From an uncultured Caulobacterales bacterium (GTDB lineage: Bacteria; Pseudomonadota; Alphaproteobacteria; Caulobacterales; Caulobacteraceae): a stretch of DNA of 64,000 nucleotides. The position numbers were made by a program, and so were the translations under genes. The notes below the pieces were generated by a model that worked only from the letters and a program-made list of their open reading frames with translations, had not been told where the DNA came from and did no database searches. This document shows positions 17,205-25,308 of the stretch, piece by piece. The stretch covers positions 62,001 to 126,000 of the forward strand of contig CAIOYC010000019.1 of assembly GCA_903862425.1 (NCBI GenBank), written 5' to 3'. Each line of letters begins with the position of its first letter. The first letter of the stretch is position 1.

Positions 17205-18194
17205 ATGACACAGCAGATCAAGACAGCGCTGGTGATCGGCGCTACAGGCGGCATCGGCGGCGCCGTCGCCAAGGCCCTGCTCGCCCACGGCTGGACCGTG
17301 AAGGCGTTGAACCGAAACCCGGCGCGCGCCGCCTCCGGTTTGGCGGGCGTCGACTGGATCAAGGGCGACGCCATGAACAGCGCCGAGGTCGTGGCCGCCG
17401 CCACGGGCGCAAGCCTGATCGTCCACGCCGCCAACCCGCCCGGCTACAAGGACTGGGACAAGCTGCTGATGCCGATGATGGAGAGCTCCATCGCCGCCGC
17501 CCGCGCCACCGGCGCCCGCATCCTGCTGCCCGGAAACGTCTATAATTACGACCCGGTGCGCGACCCGGTGGTCACCGAAACCACGCCCGAGCGGCCGGTG
17601 TCGCGCAAGGGCCGCATCCGGGTGGCGATGGAGCGGCGCCTGCGCGAATCCGGCGTAAAGACGCTGATCGTCCGCGCCGGCGACTTCTTCGGCGCCGGCG
17701 CCAACAGCTGGTTCAGCCAGATGGCCACGCCCGGCAAGCCGGTGCGCTCCGTCTCCTATCCGGGAACGCGGGGCGTCGGCCACAGCTGGGCCTACCTGCC
17801 CGATCTCGCCGAGACCATGGTGCGGCTGGTCGAGCGCGAGGCCGACCTCGACGACCACGCCGTGTTCAATTTCGGCGGGACCTGGTTCGATCGAGGCGAG
17901 GATATGGCGCGCGCCGTGCTGCGCGTCGCCGAACGGCCGGAGCGGGCCATCCGCGGCTTCATCTGGCCGGTGGTGATCGCCGCCTCGCCGGTCGTGCCCC
18001 TGTTCCGGGAAATCCTGGAGATGCGCTATCTTTGGAAACAGCCGCTGCGGCTCGACAACGCCAAGCTGGTGGCCTTCCTTGGAGCGGAGCCGAGGACGCC
18101 GCTCGACCAGGCCGTAGCCGTTGCACTGGAAGCGCAGGGCTCGCTGCCGGCGGAGTGGCCGGTGACGGCGCCCGCCGGCGCCCTAGCTGTCTGA
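17205..18194 (+). CDS. NAD(P)-dependent epimerase/dehydratase-like protein
   Basis: The 329-residue product is an extended short-chain dehydrogenase/epimerase or an atypical NmrA-like reductase. The nucleotide-binding loop VIGATGGIGGAVAKAL lies at residues 10-25. A LLPGNVYNYD segment and a YLPDLAETMVRLVER segment resemble sugar epimerases, but the classical YxxxK is not clearly present. The ATG at 17205 follows AGGAGGATCG. It is divergent from the LysR gene and probably its target. The substrate is not evident. Confidence 0.8.
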   Translation: MTQQIKTALVIGATGGIGGAVAKALLAHGWTVKALNRNPARAASGLAGVDWIKGDAMNSAEVVAAATGASLIVHAANPPGYKDWDKLLMPMMESSIAAARATGARILLPGNVYNYDPVRDPVVTETTPERPVSRKGRIRVAMERRLRESGVKTLIVRAGDFFGAGANSWFSQMATPGKPVRSVSYPGTRGVGHSWAYLPDLAETMVRLVEREADLDDHAVFNFGGTWFDRGEDMARAVLRVAERPERAIRGFIWPVVIAASPVVPLFREILEMRYLWKQPLRLDNAKLVAFLGAEPRTPLDQAVAVALEAQGSLPAEWPVTAPAGALAV

Positions 18195-18221
18195 CATTCG
18201 GCCGAAGGGGAGGGGTTTGGG

Positions 18222-18471
18222 ATGTTCGTCGGTCACTACGCAGCAGCGCTCGCCGCAAAGGCCTATGAGCCCCGCGCCCCGCTCTGGACCCATGTGGGCG
18301 CCTGCCAGTTGCTCGACATAGGGTGGTCGAGCCTGGTGGCGCTCGGAGAAGGTGCGCATCGATCCAGCCCTCCCCAGCTCGGGCCTCGACCCCTACTTCA
18401 TGCCCTATACCCACGGCCTGGTGGATCGACCGCCACCAGACCCTTCGCAGACCGCCTCCGCCATCGCATAA
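18222..18471 (+). pseudogene. Frameshifted and truncated membrane protein remnant
   Basis: The frame from ATG 18222 begins MFVGHYAAALAAKAYEPRAP and continues THVGACQLLDIGWSSLVALG. This matches the start of a bacterial multi-pass membrane protein family I know as unnamed hypotheticals. At about 18345 the family-like sequence moves to the +1 frame as EKVRIDPALPSSGLDPYFM, then PYTHGLV. It then hits a stop at 18469-18471 long before the several membrane helices expected. One inserted base (or two lost) plus a 3' deletion explain this. The ribosome site AAGGGGAGGGG upstream is intact. The next gene starts 8 bp later. Confidence 0.75.
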
Positions 18472-18478
18472 GGCCGGG

Positions 18479-19318
18479 ATGAGCCAAAGCCGGCACGGTC
18501 TCTACACGCCGGAAGGCGGCCCGGCGGACCCGGTGTTCCGCATCGGCCTCGCGCCGATTCCGGTCGAACACTGGTTCGAGGGCGGCGAGCAGGATCCAGC
18601 GGCACGCAAGGATGCGTTGCTGGCGAGCGTCCCGCATCTGGTGTGGGGTGAGACCGAGGGCTCGCGTCTCGCCCAGAGCGAGGTGGCGGGCATGGTCGCC
18701 GACTGGCTTGGCCGACCACCACCTTCCAATGACCCGCCGCTCTGGACTGCCTCTCGCGCGGTCGCAGATGATCTCTGTCTGATGGAGAATCGCGGAGGCG
18801 AATGGACCCTGACCGCCGCAAGCCTGTGCGCACCGAGCTTCTTCTCGGCGGCGGCGTCGGTGGGGCAGCCGCTGTCGGGCCTCCACGCGCCGGTGCCGGG
18901 GTTCAACGAAGGCCTGTTGCACAGGGTGGCGCGCATCTTCGACCATCTGCCGCCCGATCAGGTGGTCGAGCGCCGCAACTGGACCGTGGTCAATTCGCCG
19001 GACCTGCACCAGCCCGACCCCGCCCCCTACCGCGCCCGGCTGGCGGCCCAGTCGCTGGAGCAGATCGCCGCAGGTCTGCATGTGCGCCGCGAACGCCAGA
19101 CCCTGCGCCGGGCGCCCCGAACCGGGGCGGTCCTGTTCACCATCCGCATCTGGACCGAGCGGCTGGACGATCTGCTGTCCGAGCCGGATCGCCGCGCCGG
19201 GTTCGCAACCGCCTGGGAGCGGCTGATGATGGACGAGGGCGCGCCGTTCCGCACCTACAAGCGCCTCGATCTTTATGACGGGGCCGTCCGCGCCCGGCTG
19301 GCTTCGTTTCCGGCCTGA
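18479..19318 (+). CDS. DUF3445 haem-dependent oxidative N-demethylase family protein
   Basis: The 279-residue product fits DUF3445, a family described as haem-dependent oxidative N-demethylases such as dimethylamine monooxygenase subunits. Supporting segments are RIGLAPIPVEHWF near the start, LCAPSFFSAAASVGQPLSGL with the following HAPVPGFNE, and NWTVVNSPDLHQP in the second half. The typical C-terminal arginine-rich LRRAPRTGAVLFTIR is present. It is cytoplasmic with no signal peptide. The ATG at 18479 was chosen because upstream codons in this frame belong to the preceding remnant. The physiological amine is unknown. Confidence 0.82.
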   Translation: MSQSRHGLYTPEGGPADPVFRIGLAPIPVEHWFEGGEQDPAARKDALLASVPHLVWGETEGSRLAQSEVAGMVADWLGRPPPSNDPPLWTASRAVADDLCLMENRGGEWTLTAASLCAPSFFSAAASVGQPLSGLHAPVPGFNEGLLHRVARIFDHLPPDQVVERRNWTVVNSPDLHQPDPAPYRARLAAQSLEQIAAGLHVRRERQTLRRAPRTGAVLFTIRIWTERLDDLLSEPDRRAGFATAWERLMMDEGAPFRTYKRLDLYDGAVRARLASFPA

Positions 19319-19372
19319 GATTGCGTCCAGCCGCGGCGCGTCTATGGTCGCTGCGGTTAAGGGGACTTCTGA

Positions 19373-21295
19373 ATGATTGCCGCCTTCATGGCCGCCATGG
19401 CGGTCGCCCAAAGCACCGCGCCTGCACCCGTCGCCAAGCCGGGCGGGGGGATGCACGCCTATGCGGGTCTGGTGATCACCCCGCAGGGCGATCGGGTGGC
19501 TTCGGTGGACGGGGTGGAGGCGACGGAGGGCCAGCGTCCCGGTCACCCCACGATCGTGATCCGCAGCGCCAAGTCCGGCGAGATCCTGCAGAAGATCGAT
19601 CCGTGCCCGGCCTGCCGCTATGCGGGCCTGACCTGGTCGCCCGACGGCCAGTCGCTGGCCTTCGTCGCCAGCCGGACCGGGGAAGCGTTGATCGAGGTGG
19701 CGTCGAAGGGCGGCGTGCACGAAGCCGCCACCGTTAAGGGCCTGGCCCAGACGCCGCGCTGGTCGCCCGGCGGTGATCGCCTCGCCTTCCTCGCCGTGGT
19801 CGGCGCGCACAAGGAGGTAGGCGCCACCCAGGCCGGCGTGGCCCAGGTGGGCGAGATCGGCTCGGTCATCGACGAGCAGCGCATCCATATCGTAGCGGCG
19901 GCCGGCGGCAAGGATGACGCGGTCTCACCCGCCGACACATGGGTCTACGAATACGACTGGACGCCCGACGGCGCGGGCTTCGTCGCCACGGCCGCCAAGG
20001 GCGACGGCGACAACAACTGGTGGGTGGCCAAGCTCGTGGCCATCGACCCTGCCGCCAGAACGTTGAGGGTGATCGCCGCTCCGCCCGTGCAGATGAACCT
20101 GCCGCGTGTCTCGCCCGACGGCAAGATCGTGGCCTTCGTCGGCGGTTTGATGAGCGACTTCGGCCCCATCGGCGGCGACCTGTGGACCGCGCCCGTGGCG
20201 GGGGGCGAGGCGCACGACCTGACACCCGGGTTCAAGGGCAGCTTCAACGGCCTTGTCTGGCGCGGCGGGGCGATCCGCGCCTCAGCGCTGATGGGGGCCT
20301 TCACGGTCATGACCGACGTGGCTCCCCTCACTGGAAAGATCACGGTGCTGACCCGCTCTCCTTTCAGTCATAGCTCGGGCGATGGCAAGGCCAGCTTCAG
20401 CGCCGACGGCACGGTCGCCGCCGCCTCGGTGCAGGACTTCGAGCACGCGCCGGAAATCTACATTCACGATCCTTCCGGTCCGCGCGCCCTGACCCACGAC
20501 AATGCAGGCCAGGCGGCGCATGTGCACGCCGTCAACGTCACCTGGATGAACGGCGGCTTCGACGTCCAGGGCTGGCTGCTGACTCCGGTTGACTACGATC
20601 CCAAGGTCAAGCACCCGCTGATCGTGGAGGTGCATGGCGGCCCGAGTTCAGCGGTGACTCCGTCCTATGTGGCGCGTGGCACGGTGCGCGACCTGATCGA
20701 GCATGGCTACTTCGTGTTCCAGCCCAATCCGCGCGGCTCCTATGGCCAGGGCGAGGCCTTTACCCGCGCCAACATCAAGGACTTCGGCGGCGGCGACCTT
20801 TCCGACATCCTTACCGGCATCGACGCGGTGGAGAAGATCGCCCCGGTGGACGAGGCCCGGCTCGGCGTCACGGGCCACTCGTATGGAGGCTTCATGACCA
20901 TGTGGACCGTCACCCACTCCCACCGCTTCAAGGCGGCGGTGGCGGGCGCGGGCATCGCCAACTGGTCGAGCTATTACGGCGAGAACGGCATCGACCAGTG
21001 GATGGTCCCGTTCTTCGGCGCCACCTTCTATGACGACCCGGCGGTCTATGATCGCCTGTCGCCGATCCGCTCGATCAAGAACGCCAGGACACCGACTTTC
21101 ATCTATGTGGGCGAGCGCGACGTGGAGTGCCCGGCGGCGCAGTCACTGGAATTCCACCACGGCCTCGACGCCATGGGCGTGTCCAACAGCCTGGTGATCT
21201 TCGCCGGCGAGGGTCACGGCATCCGTTCGCCCGAGCACATCAAGGAACTGAAGGACCGCACCCTGGCCTGGTTCGACAAGTACCTTAAACGCTAG
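19373..21295 (+). CDS. S9 family peptidase (dipeptidyl/acylaminoacyl type)
   Basis: The 640-residue serine peptidase has a propeller of WD-like blades (residues about 40-380) and a C-terminal alpha/beta hydrolase domain. The nucleophile is S503 in GHSYGGFMTMW. The acid and base are in GERDVECP and GEGHGI near the C terminus. It removes dipeptides or acylated residues from short peptides. A short hydrophobic N terminus (MIAAFMAAMAVAQS) suggests export, but it is brief for a signal peptide. It stands alone between the DUF3445 gene and the photolyase. Confidence 0.92.
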   Translation: MIAAFMAAMAVAQSTAPAPVAKPGGGMHAYAGLVITPQGDRVASVDGVEATEGQRPGHPTIVIRSAKSGEILQKIDPCPACRYAGLTWSPDGQSLAFVASRTGEALIEVASKGGVHEAATVKGLAQTPRWSPGGDRLAFLAVVGAHKEVGATQAGVAQVGEIGSVIDEQRIHIVAAAGGKDDAVSPADTWVYEYDWTPDGAGFVATAAKGDGDNNWWVAKLVAIDPAARTLRVIAAPPVQMNLPRVSPDGKIVAFVGGLMSDFGPIGGDLWTAPVAGGEAHDLTPGFKGSFNGLVWRGGAIRASALMGAFTVMTDVAPLTGKITVLTRSPFSHSSGDGKASFSADGTVAAASVQDFEHAPEIYIHDPSGPRALTHDNAGQAAHVHAVNVTWMNGGFDVQGWLLTPVDYDPKVKHPLIVEVHGGPSSAVTPSYVARGTVRDLIEHGYFVFQPNPRGSYGQGEAFTRANIKDFGGGDLSDILTGIDAVEKIAPVDEARLGVTGHSYGGFMTMWTVTHSHRFKAAVAGAGIANWSSYYGENGIDQWMVPFFGATFYDDPAVYDRLSPIRSIKNARTPTFIYVGERDVECPAAQSLEFHHGLDAMGVSNSLVIFAGEGHGIRSPEHIKELKDRTLAWFDKYLKR

Positions 21296-21337
21296 CATGG
21301 GACGTCCAAAGCCGGAGCTTACCCGTATCTGGCGGTG

Positions 21338-22879
21338 ATGCGTACCCTTCGTCTCGTTCTCGGCGACCAGTTGTCCGATGGGTTGTCGTCGCTGCGCGAT
21401 CTCGATCCGGCGCGGGACGTGGTCCTGATGGCCGAGGTGATGGGGGAAGCCACCTATGTGCGCCACCACAAGCAGAAGCTGGTCATGGTGTTCGCCGCCA
21501 TGCGCGCCTTCGCCGAGCGGCTACGCCGTAACGGCGTGGAGGTGCGCTACGTTCGGCTGGACGATCCAAGCAGCACTCAGGCGCTCGACAGCGAGGCCCT
21601 GCGTGCGCTGGAGGGCGGAGCGTTCGACCGTCTCGTGCTAACCGAGCCCGGTGAATGGCGACTGAGCGAGCTGGTCGAGGGGCTGAAGCTCATGGCCCCG
21701 GTGCACATCGAGGTGCGGGAGGACGACCGTTATCTCTGCGCCCATCGCGAATTCGCCGGCTGGGCGGAGGGCCGCAAAGAACTGCGCATGGAGTTCTTCT
21801 ATCGCGAGATGCGCCGCAAGTTCGGCCTGTTGATGGACGGCGACAAGCCCGCCGGCGGCCAGTGGAACTACGACCGCCACAACCGCAAGCGCCTGCCCAA
21901 GGCGGTGCAGCCGCCGCACCGGACCTGGATCGCCCCCTCCCCCGCCACCCGGACCGTCATCGCGGAGGTTGAGGCGCGCTTCCCCGATAACTTTGGCGCC
22001 ACCGAACGCTTCGGCTGGGCGACAACCCATGAGGAGGCCGAGCGCGTGGCCAGCCACTTCATCGCGGAAATCTTGCCAGGGTTCGGTGACTACGAAGACG
22101 CCATGGCCAAGGGCGAGCCCTTCCTGTGGCATGGCCTGCTCTCCGCCGCGATCAATATCGGCCTGATCGACCCGCTCGACCTCTGTCGTCGCGCCGAGGC
22201 CGCGTATCGCGCCGGCCGCGCGCCGTTGAACGCCGTGGAGGGCTTCATCCGCCAGATCATAGGCTGGCGCGAATTCGTGCGCGGTGTCTACTGGCTGAAG
22301 GGACCGTCCTACAAGGAGACCAACGCCCTTAGCGCCGACCGCCCGCTGCCCTGGTTCTACTGGTCGGGCGATACGGACATGGCCTGCGTGCGCGACGTGG
22401 TGGCGCACACCCGCGACTACGCCTATGCGCATCACATTCAGCGGCTGATGGTGACCGGCAACCTAGCCATGCTGCTCGGCGTCCGGCCCGCCGACATCAA
22501 CGACTGGTACATGGTCGTCTTCATAGATGCCTTCGAATGGGTGGAACTGCCCAACACCCACGGCATGGCCACTTTTGCGGACGGCGGCGTGGTCGGCTCC
22601 AAACCCTATGCGGCAGGCGGGGCCTATATCGACCGGATGAGCGACTATTGCGGCGGCTGCCGTTACGACGTGAAGGCGCGGTCAGGGCCCGACGCCTGCC
22701 CGTTCAACCCGCTCTACTGGCAGTTCCTTCTGCGCAACGAGAGCCGGCTGAAAGGCAATCGGCGTCTCGCCATGCCCTATCGCACCCTGGCGAAGATGGA
22801 CGACGCGCGCCGCGCCGAGATCGAGCGCGACGGCGAAGCGATCCGCCGCCTCCTATGCGAAGACAGCCAGCCTGGCTAG
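21338..22879 (+). CDS. phrB: Fe-S bacterial cryptochrome/(6-4) photolyase, PhrB class
   Basis: The 513-residue protein belongs to the FeS-BCP (CryPro) class of photolyases, which repair (6-4) photoproducts with FAD, a ribolumazine antenna and a 4Fe-4S cluster. The start MRTLRLVLGDQLS is diagnostic. Four cysteines fall at residues 350, 438, 441 and 454, exactly the cluster ligand numbers I recall for Agrobacterium PhrB; the last three lie in YCGGCRYD and PDACPFNP. The ATG at 21338 gives this numbering; a GTG one codon upstream is possible. Some members have signalling roles. Confidence 0.93.
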   Translation: MRTLRLVLGDQLSDGLSSLRDLDPARDVVLMAEVMGEATYVRHHKQKLVMVFAAMRAFAERLRRNGVEVRYVRLDDPSSTQALDSEALRALEGGAFDRLVLTEPGEWRLSELVEGLKLMAPVHIEVREDDRYLCAHREFAGWAEGRKELRMEFFYREMRRKFGLLMDGDKPAGGQWNYDRHNRKRLPKAVQPPHRTWIAPSPATRTVIAEVEARFPDNFGATERFGWATTHEEAERVASHFIAEILPGFGDYEDAMAKGEPFLWHGLLSAAINIGLIDPLDLCRRAEAAYRAGRAPLNAVEGFIRQIIGWREFVRGVYWLKGPSYKETNALSADRPLPWFYWSGDTDMACVRDVVAHTRDYAYAHHIQRLMVTGNLAMLLGVRPADINDWYMVVFIDAFEWVELPNTHGMATFADGGVVGSKPYAAGGAYIDRMSDYCGGCRYDVKARSGPDACPFNPLYWQFLLRNESRLKGNRRLAMPYRTLAKMDDARRAEIERDGEAIRRLLCEDSQPG

Positions 22880-22885
22880 GTCGGC

Positions 22886-24022
22886 TCAGTAGCCCGCCAT
22901 CCGGCCCCAGCGGTCGCGGTGCCAGGCGGTGGAGCCGTATGTGGCCTCCAGCGCCCGCGCCCGCTTCATGTAGAGGCCCGCATCGTGGGCGTCAGTCATA
23001 CCGATGCCGCCGTGCATCTGCACCATTTCACGGCTGACCAGATGCAGGGTGTCTCCCGCCGCCGCCTTGGCCAGGGCCACGGCCTGGGGCGTATCCGCCG
23101 CGTCGTTGTCGATGGCGGTGAGCGCCGCTTCGACGCAGGAACGGGTCAGCTCCAGTTCGGTGAACATCTTGGCCGCGCGGTGCTGCAGGGCCTGGAAGCT
23201 GCCGATGGTCTGGCCGAACTGCACGCGGGTCTTCAGATAGTCCAGCGTCGTTTCGAAGGCCTGCACCGACATGCCCAGCATTTCGGCCGCGAGGCCCACG
23301 CGGGCGCGATCGAGGGTCTTTTCCAGCAGGTCAGCGCCGTTGTCCGCCTCGCCGAGCACGGCGTTCGACCCGAGTTCGACCTCGTCCAAATTCAGGGCCG
23401 CATAGCCGCGCGAGTCGGCCAGATGGCGTTGCTCGCGGCTGAGCCCCTTGGCGTCCGCCGGGACGAGGAAGAGCGTGATGCCTTTGGCCTCCCCGGGCTG
23501 GCCCGAGGTGCGGGCGGCGACGATGAACAGGTCCGCCGCCATGCCTTCCAGCACGAAGGTCTTGGCGCCGGTCAGCTTGTAGCCCGCTCCGGTCTTCTCG
23601 GCCTTAAGCGCCGTGCGCAGCGGATCGTGGCGCGGGCCTTCGTCAACCGCCAGCGTCGCCACCGCCTCGCCCATGGCGATCTTGGGCAACCATTCGGACT
23701 TCTGTGTTTCGCTCCCGCCCATCACCAGGGCGCTGGCGGCGGCCAGCGACGAGGCGATCAGGGGCGAGGCGACGAGCGTGCGGCCCATCTCCTCCAACAC
23801 GAGGCCGAGGGACAGGTAGCCGAACTCCGATCCGCCGAAGGCTTCGGGGATCACGACGCCCGCCCAGCCCATCTGCGCCATCTCTGCGAAGGCGGCGGGG
23901 TCGTAGCCCAACGGGGCGGCGGTATCGCGCATCCTGCGGAAGGCGCCCACCGGAGCCTTCTCACGCACCCAGTCGCGCGCGCTGTCGCGCAGCATGGTCT
24001 GTTCTTCGTTCAGGACGGCCAT
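22886..24022 (-). CDS. Acyl-CoA dehydrogenase (downstream member of a pair)
   Basis: The 378-residue flavoprotein introduces a trans double bond into acyl-CoA or a steroid/terpenoid-CoA side chain. It shows the acyl-CoA dehydrogenase N domain (MLRDSARDWVREKAP), the GAKTFVLEGMAADLF middle part and the C-terminal MVQMHGGIGMTDAHDAGLYM. It lies 12 bp after a second acyl-CoA dehydrogenase gene. Such pairs often form alpha2beta2 enzymes in degradation of cholesterol, bile acids or branched acids. The usual IGxSxGG-like variation means the catalytic glutamate cannot be placed with certainty. The substrate is unknown. Confidence 0.88.
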   Translation of the reverse strand: MAVLNEEQTMLRDSARDWVREKAPVGAFRRMRDTAAPLGYDPAAFAEMAQMGWAGVVIPEAFGGSEFGYLSLGLVLEEMGRTLVASPLIASSLAAASALVMGGSETQKSEWLPKIAMGEAVATLAVDEGPRHDPLRTALKAEKTGAGYKLTGAKTFVLEGMAADLFIVAARTSGQPGEAKGITLFLVPADAKGLSREQRHLADSRGYAALNLDEVELGSNAVLGEADNGADLLEKTLDRARVGLAAEMLGMSVQAFETTLDYLKTRVQFGQTIGSFQALQHRAAKMFTELELTRSCVEAALTAIDNDAADTPQAVALAKAAAGDTLHLVSREMVQMHGGIGMTDAHDAGLYMKRARALEATYGSTAWHRDRWGRMAGY

Positions 24023-24034
24023 GGTTCGCGCTCC

Positions 24035-25225
24035 TTATTGGTGATCGAGCAGGCCAAGGATGCGCTTGGCGATGATGTTGTTCTGGATCTCGGCCGAGCC
24101 GCCGTAAATTGTCGTGGCCTTGCCGCCGAGCCAGTTGCGCACCTGCTCCAGCTCGGCCGCCTCAAAGCCCGGACCTTCCCAGCCAAGCCCCTGGGAGCCC
24201 ATAATCTCCACCGCCAGTTCGGCCCGATCCTGCCCGACCTTGGAGCCGGCGTTCTTCATGATCGAGGTGGCGTTGGACGGACCCTGATTGCCCTTGGACT
24301 CCGCCGCCGCGCGCATCAGGGTCAGCATGAAGGCCTTGGTCTCCATCTGGTGGCGGATGATTCGGGTGCGAAGGTCCGGATCGGCGACTCGGCCCTCCTC
24401 GTCCACGCCCACATACTCCTTGGCGAGCTGGTCCAGCGGCTTGCCCGCCGCGAACCGCCCCGCCGAACCGCCGCCGCCCGACAGGCTGTTGCGCTCGTGC
24501 TGGAGCAGGCGCTTGCCGATGGTCCAGCCGCCGTTCAGCGGGCCGACGAGGTTTTCCTTCGGCACCTTCACGTCGGTGAGGAAGGTCTCGCAGAAGGGCG
24601 AATAGCCGTTGATCAGCTTGATCGGACGCACCTCGATGCCCGGCGTCTTCATGTCGAACAGCACGAAGGAGATGCCCTCGTGCTTGTGGTTCGGGTCGGT
24701 ACGCACCAGGCAGAAGCACCAGTCGGCGTATTGCGCGCCGGAGGTCCACACCTTCTGGCCGTTGACCAGGAAGTGGTCGCCCTTGTCCTCGGCCTTGGTC
24801 TGCAGGGCGGCGAGGTCGGAGCCCGCGCCCGGCTCGGAATAGCCCTGGCACCAGCGGATCTCTCCTCGGACGATGGGCGGGATGTGGCGCTGCTTCTGCT
24901 CCTCGCTGCCGTATTCGAGCAGGGTGGGACCGAACATCATCACGCCCATGCCGCCGATGGGATTGCGCGCGCCGATGCGGGCCATTTCCTGTTGCAGCAT
25001 ACGCGCCTCGGCCGGGGTGAGACCGCCGCCGCCATAGACCTTGGGCCAGGTAGGCGTGCCCCAGCCCTTGGCGCCCATGCGCTCCTTCCAGAGCTTGGCG
25101 TCGCCGGTGGGCGCGTCCACGGTCATGGCCAGATCGACATTCTTCATGGAGGGCGGGAAGTTCTCCGCCAGCCACTCGCGCGCCTCGACGCGGAACGCCT
25201 CCGGCTCGCCGCCAAAATCGGGCAT
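24035..25225 (-). CDS. Acyl-CoA dehydrogenase (upstream member of a pair)
   Basis: The 396-residue product is an acyl-CoA dehydrogenase with FAD and CoA motifs: GYSEPGAGSDLAALQTKAED and KVWTSGAQYADWCF in the middle domain, and IYGGSAEIQNNIIAKRILGL at the C terminus. The N-terminal REWLAENFPPSM resembles the long-chain or side-chain enzymes that pair with a second subunit. It is the first gene of a two-gene operon, 12 bp before its partner. A heteromeric enzyme for a bulky acyl-CoA is the best inference. Confidence 0.9.
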   Translation of the reverse strand: MPDFGGEPEAFRVEAREWLAENFPPSMKNVDLAMTVDAPTGDAKLWKERMGAKGWGTPTWPKVYGGGGLTPAEARMLQQEMARIGARNPIGGMGVMMFGPTLLEYGSEEQKQRHIPPIVRGEIRWCQGYSEPGAGSDLAALQTKAEDKGDHFLVNGQKVWTSGAQYADWCFCLVRTDPNHKHEGISFVLFDMKTPGIEVRPIKLINGYSPFCETFLTDVKVPKENLVGPLNGGWTIGKRLLQHERNSLSGGGGSAGRFAAGKPLDQLAKEYVGVDEEGRVADPDLRTRIIRHQMETKAFMLTLMRAAAESKGNQGPSNATSIMKNAGSKVGQDRAELAVEIMGSQGLGWEGPGFEAAELEQVRNWLGGKATTIYGGSAEIQNNIIAKRILGLLDHQ

Positions 25226-25308
25226 GACGTGTCCTCTCCTGCAATCCAGACTCTGAAGGCCCGGTATGTTTCACGAAGGTAGGCCCACGCAGGCCGGCGA
25301 GGCAAGAC

